Below the pieces are notes generated by a model. That model was not told where the DNA came from. It saw only the letters and a list, made by a program, of their open reading frames with translations, and searched no databases. A stretch of 64,000 nt of DNA from Ecdyonurus torrentis (lineage: Eukaryota > Arthropoda > Insecta > Ephemeroptera > Heptageniidae). Numbering within the stretch: the stretch's first letter is position 1; each line of letters begins with the position of its first letter. The stretch is from contig OX439131.1 in the NCBI GenBank assembly GCA_949318235.1, forward strand, positions 39,726,014 through 39,790,013, read 5' to 3'. This document shows, piece by piece, positions 12,993 through 31,722 of this stretch. Both the position numbers and the translations under genes were made by a program.

Positions 12993-13355
12993 CACATGTA
13001 AAAGAAAGTGCATTACTTTAGTTATGATATGATAACTAACTTTTATTTGAGATAATCACTTTTAAGTACTGTGTGTACCATCAATGTATTGGGCAAGTAA
13101 CATTGCCTGTTTTTGGTTAACAATAAACTAAACTAAACTAAGTTATTATGAGTAGCTCAAAATAATTCATTTTAGAAAATTATTAACAATAACTATTTTA
13201 CCTTAAAATAGCTTAAATAAAACTTAAAACAACTTAAATTATATATTTTAATAACTTCCTAAAATACATTATTTTAGGTACTCATAATAACTTAAAAGTG
13301 ATTATCTTAAATAAGTTAGTATTTGTAACTAAAGTAATGCACCCTTTTTTAGAGT
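12993..13355. mobile_element. MITE with interrupted left arm
   Basis: The inverted termini are CACATGTAAAAGAAAGTGCA on the left and, read inward from the right, CACTCTAAAAAAGGGTGCA. Further pairing includes TTACTTTAGTTA, GATAATCACTTTTAAGT and TTATTATGAGTA. The left arm is split by a retroelement tail at 13068-13139. I could not identify a clear target duplication, so the superfamily is unassigned. Confidence 0.75.
13068..13139 (+). mobile_element. Short non-LTR retroelement 3' tail
   Basis: This 72-bp insert interrupts the MITE arm. It ends in ACTAA repeats (AATAAACTAAACTAAACT) as many LINE/SINE 3' ends do, and AAGT is present on both sides (13064-13067, 13140-13143). It is severely 5'-truncated, with no coding part. 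Confidence 0.7.
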
Positions 13356-14062
13356 GGAATTATTCAAAACTATGATAAAGTAAAATAAAATGAGAAATTT
13401 TGATTTCACACATATCTTTTTTTTTAAGTATATAATTTGTGGTAAATTTAAGTAAATCTAAAAACAGTGTTCGCAACTCTAATAAATCTATTGTGGCAAT
13501 TATTGCATGTCATTTTTATCACACGATTTTTTGAAAATAAACCTTCGTCACGCGACAATCACAGGCCATTGCCACATTTTTTTTTCTTCAGCTTTATAGA
13601 TTAAAATAAGTTTCACATGTGATATAAATAATTTAGATTTTTTTCTTAGTTAATCAATATAACTTAAAGCTTTAACATTTTTTAATTATTATATTTTTGT
13701 AATGAAATTTCAAACAAAAAAATAAAATAGAACAACAAAATATGTAATTATAAATGATGACGTTATATAATTTCTGCTCTGATGCAATATACTCTTTTTT
13801 TTAAATTTTGTTTTATAATGTTAATTGTAAAAACTAGCTACTTTAGCTTTTTGACATGGTATAACAAGCCACAGTTACATGCTTGCTAATTAATATAATG
13901 GGCACTCTTTTAACTTTACATAATACATATAAAAAGGACAAAAAAGGTCAAATTCTGTGTAGCGTACTGAAAAGAATGTTACCATAATAAATAAGGTTGA
14001 AAATTTAAATGAAGGAGTTGCATTGACTGAAAAAAAGGTAAGAAAAATCAGTAGCACAATAC
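13356..14062. other. AT-rich spacer
   Basis: No recognised feature. Confidence 0.5.
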
Positions 14063-14066
14063 TTAA

Positions 14067-14464
14067 GAATAAGACAACTTAACTCTTACTTTTTTATCAT
14101 TTAGAATACTAGATTGATAACTACCATACTTTATTATCCATATGAATTAGACACCACCACGTTGATTTTGTATTTATTTTCATTTTGATGGTTATTTCAC
14201 GCATCTGACATCACAATGTACCACCGCCAATCACAGTCACCACTCTGGTCCCGTGATAAATTTAAGTCCCTCCCTCAAGTTCTTTACCTCTATCACGGCC
14301 CCATCGGTACATTGTGACGTCAGATGCGTGAAATAACCGTTAAAAGGTAAATAAATGAAAATAAATACAAAATCAACGTGTTGGTGTCTAATTCATGGAT
14401 AATAAGGTATGGTAATTATCAATCTAGTATTCCAAATGGTAAAAAAAGTAAGTTGACAAGGGCT
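14067..14464. mobile_element. TTAA-flanked palindromic MITE
   Basis: TTAA lies at 14063-14066 and 14465-14468. The arms pair over about 170 bp each: GACAACTTA, AATACTAGATTGATAA, GAATTAGACACCA, CACGTTGATTTTGTATTTAT and GGTTATTTCACGCATCTGAC are all seen inverted. The right arm holds TGACGTCA (14315-14322) where the left arm has TGACATCA. No coding capacity. Confidence 0.82.
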
Positions 14465-14468
14465 TTAA

Positions 14469-17360
14469 AATATGTTAAAATTTTGAGGGATCACCATGCA
14501 ATTTTTTAATTACGTTGCATTTGTACTCCTTTTTATGTTAAATGATTTTTTTCCTAATATGATGATTATGGGCCCTAAAATTTTTATCATGGCTAGTTTT
14601 GACGACTGACTTTTAAATGGCACCAAAAAAACGTTAGATTTATAGTTAGATAAAAGTTTTGATTTTCAGAGATAAGATAAATCTAATTACAACCCTTTAT
14701 AAAAATAAATAAAGGAAAAGAAATTAATTATATTTTATCCATATCTTTTTTACTAATATCCTCATAGTTTGTTTAAAATATTTTTTAATATATCCCCACA
14801 TTTCTGGTACTGCAGTGCTAAGATAAAAGCACGAGTAATAGCCAGAAGCCTAATCTGCACTTTATACTAGTGGTTCTTGTTAATACATGCGGTTTTATCC
14901 CAGCACATTTAACAGCAGATGTGTAAGTTTTGGGGAAAAGCGTATAAAATTCTCAAAGAAAAAAAAGGATGATATTTAATACTTCATAAGTACTTAAGTA
15001 GATTTAGAGAAAAAAAAAGTATCAAATTATTGAAAACTTTTTTTTTTTTACAAAAAAAAAAAAAAGAAAAAAAAAAGAAAGAAAAAAAAAGTGATCGATT
15101 AGTAGCAAAAAGGTTGGAAAATATATAAAATTAGTTTTATATCATTAAGAACATGCTTCAAATTAATTGAAGCAAATAATTCTAATTTATTTTCTCTCGA
15201 ATTTTATTTTTTTATGTGATCTTCTTTGATTCTTACTCTCTTTACAAAATTTATTTTAATTATCCTTTATCCAATAAATGAATACGAATTCTATAAGATC
15301 AAATTTCAATTACGTAAAAATTTAATGAAACACTTTACCTGAAAAGGTATTTCATTATTATTATACAATAAGATTTCAATAATCCATATTATCTCTAAAA
15401 ATATAAAGATATATTATTTTTATAATTAAATTAAAAGTTGATTAATACTTGATAGATTTTTTTTTTTAGTTATTAATTTTAATCTTAAGCTACCTTTTTA
15501 AAATTTAATATTACTTTGAGTGTGTTTTTTTGCGACAAGTTTTGTGTTTAAAAAAATATTATTATAGAAGTCTTATTATATACTTTAAGATTAATAACAT
15601 TTTGGCTTATATTATTATAATTTAACTTTGAAATTATAAAGTTGAAAACTAAATTTAAAAATAATGTCATATCAGTAAAAAAAAAAAAAAAAAAAAAAAT
15701 CAGAGAAACATGCAACATATCAAGTATAAAATGAGCAACAATTATTATAAATTTCTAAACTATTCTTACCTAGTATTACCTATAATTATTATGATATCGA
15801 TATAACTATAAATTTTGTAGAAAAAAAATCAAATTTGAACCAAAATTTAATTTCAAATGTCATTCTAGTGCTCTCACTTTCAATAATAATTAAATTTTAC
15901 CTTTTAGAAATATTTCTATACTTTAAAGAATTGCTTTGTTATAAGTTATATAATATTATCTTTGTTTCTTCCAAACCACATTTAACTGGTTGAATAATGG
16001 GAAGAAAACTGCTATATTATTGATTAAAATTTATAACTAATACTGTATAGGTTAATTGCTTTTATGTTATATAATATATAATGTTAAATATTATAAAAGA
16101 CCACAGACCAGAGTTTTAACATAACATTGTTCAAAAGGATCAACCAAAACGCTCAGTGTGTATGTGTGTGTGTGTGTGTATAACTTTTATACATGAAAAT
16201 ACTGAGTGAGTCTGAAAATTAAATGTATAAAAGATATTATAATATAATATAAAATCACATATCAAAAATGAAACGAGAATTTTAGAATTTTTTTTAAGCT
16301 ATATTTTCTATGCTAAAGAACAATCGTTTTAAATAATTTACCATTTATCCCTTTTTTTCTGTTAAAACTTAGAAAATAATATTTTTCTTATGACACAAAT
16401 ATTGTAAAGTATATAATAGTACGTGATGACGCTAAAAAAAAAAAAGAAAAGAAAGTGTGAAAAAAGATGTGAAAATATTTTACGAGTATTATATATACAG
16501 TACAAAAAGTGCTAAGTTTATCGTTGGAGAACAAAGAGAAAAAGAGAGGCTTATGTGGCACTTCTCTTTTTCTCAAGTATGAGCATGAAAATACGTATAC
16601 TCTATGTCTTGCATACACATAAAATATATACTTCTTAAAAGCACATGAAAATTTTGTTATGGCAACGTAAAAAAATATATATATATTTCATTTTTTTTTA
16701 AAGGATAACATATTGAAAAAAGTCCATGCAAATAAAAACTAAACGTACGTATATTTACACAACACAGTCATTGTATGCTTTGAGGTAAGAGGAATAAAAA
16801 TCTTTGTAAGTACAGAAAAATACAAAAAAAATCTGTCTCTTAGTTGTATTTCTTCTTATTTAAACTTTGCACATAAAAAGAAGTGTAATGTACTACATGA
16901 TATTTAATGAGTACTGTTTTGTTAGGGAATTGCAAAACAGTCTTAATTATACGATATTTTAATTATTATATGAATTTCAGTATTTTTTTTAATTAGTTTT
17001 GATAAGTGTGATAAAAATATTAAATAAATTGAATATTAAATTATCTTTGCAAATTAAACAGAACAAATTAGAAATAATTTTTACAGCGTTGAAAACTTGT
17101 GTAAGTAAATTTCATTTGTTTGTTTATTTTAACGCTTTCGTGCCCAGAAGCTATTTTAACAATGTGATCTGTATTTACAGTATGATGTTTATTATTAAAT
17201 ATAGACATATTAATAAAAAAAATCAATACAGTATATAAACTCAAATTTTTGTGCAAAACCTAAAATTTTTACTCATCATTATTATAAACACAAAACAAAT
17301 ACGACTTAAAAAATATATTAAATAAATTTATCTTTTGTATTTTACATATTACATATTGTA
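14469..17360. other. AT-rich spacer
   Basis: No gene seen. It contains A-rich runs at about 15052-15090 and 15679-15699 and a short (GT)n at about 16160-16178. Open frames here are short and of low complexity. Confidence 0.5.
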
Positions 17361-17490
17361 CACATAATTGTGATAATATACCATTTAAATCCAGTGCGTG
17401 TTTCTCACATAAGAATAACAATGCAAATTTAGCACGAATTTTTCTGAATAATAAAATATATTATAAAAATCATGTGTATGTAATGTACAT
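17361..17490 (+). repeat. Dispersed repeat R2, copy A
   Basis: Aligns with 53945-54080: both contain CATTTAAAT-CAGTGC, TCTCAYAAG-ATAAC, GATAAAATATAT-like and TGTGTAT segments in the same order and spacing. Function unknown; likely an old interspersed repeat. Confidence 0.6.
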
Positions 17491-17531
17491 TATACAGTAT
17501 ATTTATTAAAGTTTAAAATGTAATTATACTT

Positions 17532-17592
17532 TACCTTATTGCATAAAACAGCTGCATTCATATGTTGCCATAATACGAACTCTCTACTATAA
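17532..17592 (+). repeat. Dispersed repeat, uninterrupted copy of the 19840-20277 insertion site
   Basis: Reads GCATAAAACAGCTGCATTCA then TATGTTGCCATAATACGAAC then TCTCTACTAT. The same two halves, slightly diverged, flank the palindromic element at 19840-20277, so this copy serves as an empty-site reference. Confidence 0.7.
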
Positions 17593-18210
17593 CTGTGTGC
17601 ATTGACACAGAACAATTAATATTGTAATTAATTCAATTAATTCATTAATTAAGATATAAAAACACTGCAGGCAAGTTCATGATTAAAAATCTGTTTAAAA
17701 TTCTTGTTTTATCATTTTTATTCTACTTAGTTTTCTTTTCTCTCTCTCTCTCTAGAGTTTAAAAAATTTTATTTAAACCATATTCAGTTTTTTTTTATTA
17801 CACATACATGAAAAATAAAGATTTCTAGGTTATTCTATGATAATAACAGTGAAAAAGTAATAAAAAGATGTTAAATTGTTTTACTGTCTTTTTATTATTA
17901 ATATTATTTTGGAGTACTAATAAAAGGTAATAAAATTAAGTAATAAAATAATTTTAAAACATAAGTTTTTTTAAAACAACTTAAATTAGCCAGATACGTT
18001 GGGATTATATTTTATAACCTAAAACATCGTGTATGTATTTGCTTTTTAAGTTTATAGTTATGCGAGCATAAAAGTGCTGATTTATTTTACCATTTATACA
18101 ATATAAAAAAGAAATATAGTTAACGTATAAGTTAGAAAAGTGTTTATCGTGTTCTGAAATTTTTTCTAACGTATTTTTCTGTATCAACATTTAGGTTACA
18201 TTTAAGTTTC
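17593..18210. other. AT-rich spacer
   Basis: No recognised feature. Confidence 0.5.
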
Positions 18211-18214
18211 TTAA

Positions 18215-18543
18215 AGCCCCTCTTCAGGCCTAGAAACATACCTTTTTAATTTATTCAACACAAAATCGGATTTGTAAAAATATATTTATTTTGACCCAAA
18301 ATTTAATTGCAACGTCAAAAAGACAAATGAGAAATATCAACTTATGAAGCACCTGCACAACAATTTCATATGCATTGTGGCCAATCTGACGTCAGAATGG
18401 CCACAAATTGCCTACTTTACAGACTTTTCATGCTCTCTTGTGTGTTTACGTTTGGGTCCTGGTAAAATTTAACACCAGTTTCAAAGGTCCCATTTTTTGT
18501 TCAATCATATAAAAAGACATGTACCTAAGTCTACAGAGGGGCT
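18215..18543. mobile_element. TTAA-type MITE, diverged relative of family T1
   Basis: The left end is TTAA (18211-18214) then AGCCCCTCTTCAGGCCTAGA. The right end, read inward, is AGCCCCTCTGTAGACTTAGG after a mutated TTAC. The interior (about 18330-18440) aligns with 640-750 and with the complement of 40610-40700, sharing TGACGTCA (18387-18394) and a TACTTTACAG segment. Non-autonomous. Confidence 0.72.
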
Positions 18544-18907
18544 GTAAGTCTTCATGATTTTTCAAGAATACAGGAAATTTTTATATAGATTTTACTTCAG
18601 ACTATAGAAGCTACCTAAAGTAGAATGCATACTAAATTACAAAGACATATTAAAAGAAACAATGAATATAAAAATATTGTTATATAAAATTATATTTACT
18701 GCTAGGTTTTTAATTAAATTTTTATAAAATAGTCTTTAATTAAAAGTAAGTTTTATAAAGTGGAAATTCTATTAAGAATTATGAATGTAAAATTAAAGAA
18801 AACTATATGCATCAAATTTTTTTTTGTATTTTGTATTTTTTTTTTGCTGAATTAATCATAGTATCTGAACCTTAAATTAGAAGAAAATATAATTAAAACA
18901 CCTCATT

Positions 18908-18908
<1 letters not shown>
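18544..18908. other. AT-rich spacer
   Basis: No recognised feature. Confidence 0.5.

Positions 18909-18981
<73 letters not shown>
18909..18981. repeat. (TA)n microsatellite
   Basis: About 72 bp of TA. Confidence 0.96.
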
Positions 18982-18983
<2 letters not shown>

Positions 18984-19794
18984 CTGGTTTTACTCTGAAA
19001 GTAAAGTAAAAAAACAATTGAAATTAAAATAGAGAATATAACAAACTTTCAATGGTATAGACAGCTATGACAGACAGAAAAATAATAAACAAAACATTGT
19101 TAATAAAGTTAAAGAATATGATTCAATCTGCAGTTTAATTAAAAACTGTATACTTTAAAATAATTACGTGATATAATTACACAGCATGCAATAATAATTT
19201 ATAATGCATAATTGTGTAAATAATCACTCTTACACACATTACTTGATTTTAAACAAAATATTTAATTAAACGTTAGAATTCGTGTTTCCGACAATATAGT
19301 ATAACTGTATAATTATTGTATTTCAATGAAGTGAAAAGAGTTAACATTATATATTATGTAATACATAGAAACTTATACAATAGAAATAGATAAAATTGTT
19401 TTATTACATTGTAAATGAATATTAATTACTTTATTGTACAGTTATAGTAATTACCTCTATATTATCTAACAATATTTAGCAAAAAAAAAATTTAAATCAT
19501 GATATTATAAAGTCAACTAACATTGCTAAATTCTATTATGTGTATTTCATAATGTAGTAATAATAATCTATTATTAATATTTTGACCTATTTCTATTTAC
19601 ATTATGTTAAGAGTATTTTTATTTCTTTTTTTCGTATCTCTAATCATTGCATAATTATATACAGTAGAATAACATTGAAGTTATAGTAGTTATATTTATA
19701 ATTTCAGACTTTTTTTTTAAACGAATTAGTTCCCACTTAAGTCGAATTCAGTAGCAGACATCAACCGTACACTTTTATTATTATTATTTTTTTT
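18982..19794. other. AT-rich spacer
   Basis: No recognised feature. Confidence 0.5.
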
Positions 19795-20325
19795 TTTTTA
19801 ATACTTGCCCTTTATAGCATAAAGCAGCTGCACTCATATCGATGCTGTTGCGGCTAAACCACACTTCTAATTTTAGCGAGTTTGCTTAAATTCACGCATC
19901 TACGTTTATCAAAACAACCATTGAAACACACATCAATACTCGTATCTATGATGTATCTTATATCATCTATACTTGTCTCAAAAAGCCAGAGCTACCTGCT
20001 GTTCAACCTTTCACGGTATCGCCCAGCCGCCTCCCCCCCCCCCCTCCTATGAAATGCGCGTGAGAAAATGGACGATACATTAGTGGTAAAACGATAAATC
20101 GCCTGAGGTTTTTTGAGTCAAGTATACATTTATCGCAACAACACCTGTTTTCCTATGTAGAAGTGTTTTTACCTGTTGTCGTGATAAATGTAGATGCATG
20201 TTTATATAACTGTCGCGATAAGATGCGTGAAAGTAACCCGCTAAAAGTAGAAGTGTGGATTAACCGCAACAGCATCGAAATGTTGCAATAATAGTAACTC
20301 TCTGCCACAATTTTGTGGAATCGAT
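19795..20325 (+). repeat. Dispersed repeat copy split by an inserted element
   Basis: The left half (about 19806-19839, GCATAAAGCAGCTGCACTCA) and right half (20278-20320, ATGTTGCAATAATAGTAACT) are contiguous in the paralogue at 17532-17592. Confidence 0.7.
19840..20277. mobile_element. Palindromic DNA element, 438 bp
   Basis: The perfect terminal inverted repeat CGATGCTGTTGCGG continues imperfectly through CCACACTTCTA, TTTTAGCG, TTCACGCATCT and ATTTATCRCRACAAC. The centre has a C-run (about 20029-20043). Comparison with the empty site suggests a very short (2-4 bp, AT-containing) target duplication. No coding frame. Confidence 0.8.
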
Positions 20326-22943
20326 CTTTATCTGTTCAGTCTCCTTTTTTTTTTTTTTTTTTTTTTTTCAAAATTTTATTTACACATAATTTTACATCAT
20401 TAATATAACATTCAAGTATTCCTTTAATGTAGAACCTAGTAGAACCGTATGAAGTGAAAATTAGTCATTTGCATCGTTAATAATAAATAGTTGCAAAATT
20501 GTTACTAATATGAAAAATTGTAGTATAGTAGCTTCCAGATAAAACAAAGTATGTTAAATGCAAACTGTACATGTAACTAGATTGTTTACGTTTTATAAAA
20601 TAATAATAATTACCTACTCTTGTTAAAATCGTCTTATTGGTAGTTTAATAAAAAAAAAATACTAATTTTTCTATTTAATAAAATTTGAATATGTATAATC
20701 GGATTATATTTTGAAAATATACACATACATTTACTATTCACATTTTAACATCAATTGAATCGTGTTAAAGGACTATTAATTAGTCTTTTACAAGTTGTAG
20801 TTCCCTAGCTTTTTGGTTTGAAAAGCATGCTATAAAGCCCAGAAAACTTAATGGCTACGAGCCAGGGGAAAAAGAGAAAAAGGAAATATATTCACATATG
20901 GAATTATATTAAACTTTTCTACAGTCACTCATTGGTAAATTTTACCTCATCAAATGAAATTTCTAGAACCAAATAATATATATAACATTTTAGTTTTATA
21001 TATATTTTATTAATTTAAAAGAGATATATTAAAATAGGAATTAAATAATATTTATACCATGATTTTAAATCTAAATACACCAGAAATAAAATTCTGTGAC
21101 AATCGTGATTTGTATTTTTTAGCAATACAAATACAATTTATGAATGAATATATAAAACAACTTTGAAACTTATTAATATATAATTTTATTTGTTGATCTT
21201 TTAAATACAATATTTAAAAAAAAATACCTGCTTGCTAAAATATTATTACTATTATACAGTATTCTATTTGTTTAAAAATATACATTTGTTGAATAGCAAT
21301 TTTACGAGTTAAATTATTATAATGTAAATATTAACTTTAAAAAAAATTGCTATGGGTAAAGTATGCATTGTTTGTTCTATAATAAAAAAAAAACGTACTT
21401 TTCAACTTGTTAGGTGAAGCTGACAAGTTACAAAAGATTTTTTTTTCTTTAAGCATAACGAGGACGAAGGTATAGTATAACACTCTATATGGGTTTGTTA
21501 CTCGTGCGTTGTTTCTTGAAGAGTGCCAAATACGACCATCATTGAATTACTTATACTACAAGAGAGAGAAAGAGAATAAAAAGCATCTCAACGTAAACTT
21601 TAAGCATAATTTTATTTTGAAAAAAAATCTTTATTTGCACCTTTTTTATGTTTTATTAACTTATAAAGTTACGCAAATAAAAAAAAAATGGTATGTTAAA
21701 AATATATTTGTTTAGTTAATTTTTGGAAACCTCCCACTCCAATAAAGTACTTCAGCTTATTTATATTTGGTCTCATTGTTTATAAGTTTAATTTAGCATA
21801 AAGGTTGAATTATTTTTAATGATATTTTATATAACCGAATTATTACTTTTATACAATTTTGTAAGGCAGTATTTTACAATGCTTTTATATATATTAATAA
21901 ACCAAAATTGTAGGGCCATGTAATAGTTACTCTTAAAAATTACAAATAGTTTACTACCTCATCACTATAGAGTTGGTAAAAACTCAATACAATACTGTAA
22001 AGCAATACATCACAGTTACAAAAAAAAAAAAAAATCACGTATTGCAATAAAAAAAATCTTTCACTATATATATAGACATGCTATACAATAGTTTATTTGA
22101 TTGGCATGGGATCGATCTTTGCAATGTATTGGATTGATTGATTGAAGGAACTCCTTAACACTTTTCCTCTGACACACGTTTATAAATGGACAAGAAAGAA
22201 ATGAAAAAAGGAAAAATCAAAACTTCTCAATTTTGTTGAGATATTTTTATATACTTTTATATTGACCAATATTTCGTATATTTCAGTAAACCAAAATAAT
22301 AGTTTATTTATTTTATGTACAATATACTAGGCTACATTAACATAAAATATTCCTAGAATATTTGATAAAATCGCGTTATTAGCTAACGAGCAAACATTAG
22401 AGGGTGGGTGGAGTCAAACTTAAGAAGAAATAACTACCAAAAGTTGAAAAAAGTCTTTCCTTTTTTAAGTCACCTCTTACCAATTTTCTTTTATATTTTC
22501 CTCTTCTCTCTCTTTTTGACATAATTCTACAAATAAATAAATTGCCTTGCAGTGAAAGTAGTAAATATCTTTCTTTAAATGTCTGTCAATTTAAAGTTGT
22601 TTTTCAAGTAGCATGTATCACAAAAGTTGACTCATGTCATTCAAAAGGTAAACGATTTGAAGTAGTCTTTAGAATTGTAACATAAAAGTTACTTCTTTTT
22701 TTTTTTTTTAATAAAAAACTGAAGTTTTTAAAATCTTTAAAGTTATTCAGATATCAAAAAACTAATATTTATATAAGTATATTTTATCCAAAAAAAATTC
22801 ACAAAACAGAAAATGTATTGAAATAAAAATTTTACGTTTTTCATAGGTAAAAGAAAGCAAGAATTTCTATATTATTTCCAATCAACGTACAAAAACGAAC
22901 TGAGTTTTTATTATTATTATTATTATCATCGTCAGTAAAATAG
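20326..22943. other. AT-rich spacer
   Basis: No gene seen. It contains poly(T) at about 20345-20368 and poly(A) at about 22020-22034. The 68-codon frame at 21509-21715 is K/N/F/Y-rich and unconvincing. Confidence 0.5.
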
Positions 22944-24807
<1,864 letters not shown>

Positions 24808-24821
24808 TGTATATATATATA

Positions 24822-24885
<64 letters not shown>
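24808..24885. repeat. (TA)n microsatellite
   Basis: About 78 bp, with GTAC interruptions near its left end. Confidence 0.95.
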
Positions 24886-24887
<2 letters not shown>

Positions 24888-24960
24888 AAGTATTTGAATC
24901 TAAATGTCTTTTTCATTGCCATTTTGGCACAATTTTACAATAAAAATAGCACAGGAAAAA

Positions 24961-25077
24961 AAGGCACTACACAATATTGAGATTAAAAAGTAAAGATATC
25001 AGAAAAAAAAGGGTTGTAAAATGAGATTATAAAATACGATTATATATACGATGAAAATTACCAACTGTGACCAAGGA
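24961..25077 (+). repeat. Copy 1 of a dispersed direct repeat
   Basis: Matches 25386-25500: CACTACACAATATT, AAGTAAAGATATCAGAAAAA, then GATGAAAATTACC in the same order. The second copy lies inside a MITE next to a retroelement-like tail, so both may be fragments of one retroelement. Confidence 0.65.
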
Positions 25078-25183
25078 AGATATAAAAAGTTAAATATCAT
25101 ATGTGTGAAATATGATTTAATAGTTTTATTAACTCAGTTTAGAATCGTATTATTTTGCTTTCTTAAATATTATTTTTTTGCAT

Positions 25184-25608
25184 ATCGCTGGCCGCGCTTC
25201 TAAATGGAAAAAACAAAACATTTTCATGAACCGCGCGAGTGATAAATAAGCACCTTTCACGAACGTCGTAAGTGGTAAATAAATAAATAAGTTTATTGAT
25301 CAGAGGATTACATACAAGTAATATAGATTTTGTCAAAGAAAAAAACACACATAAAAAATAATAATAAATATTTACAGAATCAAAAAGACACTACACAATA
25401 TTAACATTAAGAAGTAAAGATATCAGAAAAAAATAGTTGTAAAATTAGATTATAAAAGACGTTTATAGGATGAAAATTACCTACTGAGACTTAGCTGTGC
25501 TATGAGCATAGCTTATTCGCCACTCGCGGCGGCCGTGAAAGGTGCTTATTTACCACTCGCGTGGTTCATGAAAATTGCTTTTTTACCATTTAGACGTGCG
25601 GCCAGCAA
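25184..25608. mobile_element. MITE with retro-derived insert
   Basis: The termini TCGCTGGCCGCGCTTCTAAA and, from the right inward, TTGCTGGCCGCACGTCTAAA pair, followed by TTTTCATGAACC, CGCGAGTGRTAAATAAGCAC and CACCTTTCACG inverted in both arms. The arms are much GC-richer than the insert between them. No coding capacity. Confidence 0.8.
25275..25500 (-). mobile_element. Probable truncated non-LTR retroelement, minus strand
   Basis: On the minus strand it ends with a TCAATAAACTTATTTATTTA tail, a common LINE/SINE 3' style. It sits between the two MITE arms and includes the segment shared with 24961-25077. The 5' limit is approximate. Confidence 0.5.
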
Positions 25609-26509
25609 TATATATTTTCTTGTATACTCTAATACCTAACATTCCTGTAAGTCTATACTATATTGACATTCCATCTGAGATATATTGAATAGTATAAGTA
25701 TATAAGTACATAATATAAGCTATTGTATAAACATTAATCTCTAATTTAAATTACTATGTATATATCAAAGTTGAATAGAAAAGCAAGATTGTTTGTAAAG
25801 TGATATTGAAAAGGGACACACAAAAGAGAACGATTGAAAACATCCTTATTCTCATTTCATGCATCTTGTGATGTATCTCATTTCAAATGATTTTCTCATG
25901 GATGAAATACTTGAGAAAACAAATAAATCATAATTAAACACCTCTCTTTGATTAAATTTACTCTTTAACCTAGGAATACAAATCTGGAAATTAATTAGCA
26001 GAACATTTTCCTTATTTGTGTAATATTTATAATTAGCACATCTTGTTTCATTAGCAATTTTTTTTAATTGATGATATATATTTATAAAGTTTATTTTTAC
26101 ACAGTGTTTGTGCTAAAATAATAAAGAAAATATTTATATAAAGGATAATTTTTGCTTCTAAAAGTTATAGTTAATAAATTATTTAATAAATATAGTATAA
26201 ATAAAGAACGTTATTTATATAAATATAAACTGTTGAAAATAAACTTCTTTGTTATACCGAAAATTAATTTAAAAATAAGTTTAACATGAGTTTTATAATT
26301 ATATTTATGTTTGAAAATGTTCAAAGAATACAATTCTTTTGTTTGGATCAAAAATTACTTTGCTTTATATATAAATAGAAAAACATTTGATATAGCAAAT
26401 ACAAATGCAGGTATATATTATTATGTTCAATGTTTGCATAGCTCTTTACTACTTTATAAAACACTGTTTTTTAGCTGCGGTGAACTGATAATAAGGGGGA
26501 TTTTCTAGC
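25609..26509. other. AT-rich spacer
   Basis: No gene seen. The 65-codon frame at 26311-26508 has no recognisable domain and is within chance length. Confidence 0.5.
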
Positions 26510-26700
26510 CCCCCCCCCCTTTACTCCTCCCTCTCGCCAACTTGATATCTCTTGAGGCCGGTGGTGAATCCCCTACTCGCTTTAATCCATTCTCTTGGTT
26601 TGACTGACGTTCCCTACTATTTTTCTTCCTCTCCGGGGGGAAATAATGTACGTAGAAAAGTTTTCATTCCCATCTGCCCGCAAATCTATCAATGATTGCT
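26510..26700. other. Higher-complexity island upstream of a (GA)n tract
   Basis: Starts with a C-run, then mixed sequence with CTCCGGGGGG near 26631-26640. No frame or motif is diagnostic. It could be regulatory DNA. Confidence 0.25.
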
Positions 26701-26782
26701 GATAATAAATGAAACCAAAGTTGTCAAATAGTATAGTAGTGTGTTAAAGTGAAGAGTTTTATAGGTGTACAGGATGAAAAGC

Positions 26783-29141
<2,359 letters not shown>

Positions 29142-29211
<70 letters not shown>
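29142..29211. repeat. (TA)n microsatellite
   Basis: About 70 bp of TA. Confidence 0.96.
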
Positions 29212-31629
<2,418 letters not shown>

Positions 31630-31722
31630 ATCTCATGTAATGTTGTGGTCAAGGTTTTGTAAAATAGGGCTGTTAAGCCCTCACAACGCCTTAATAAAGT
31701 TAATTATTATTATTATTATTAA
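31630..31722 (+). mobile_element. Non-LTR retroelement 3' end, family L1t copy 1
   Basis: Reads GTGGTCAAGGTTTTGTAAAA, TAGGGCTGTTAAGCCCTCAC, AACGCCTTAATAAAGTTAA and ends in an ATT triplet tail. The same sequence recurs reversed at 57288-57350. An AATAAA-like end plus a simple-repeat tail is the usual form of LINE/SINE 3' ends. No coding part remains. Confidence 0.7.
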
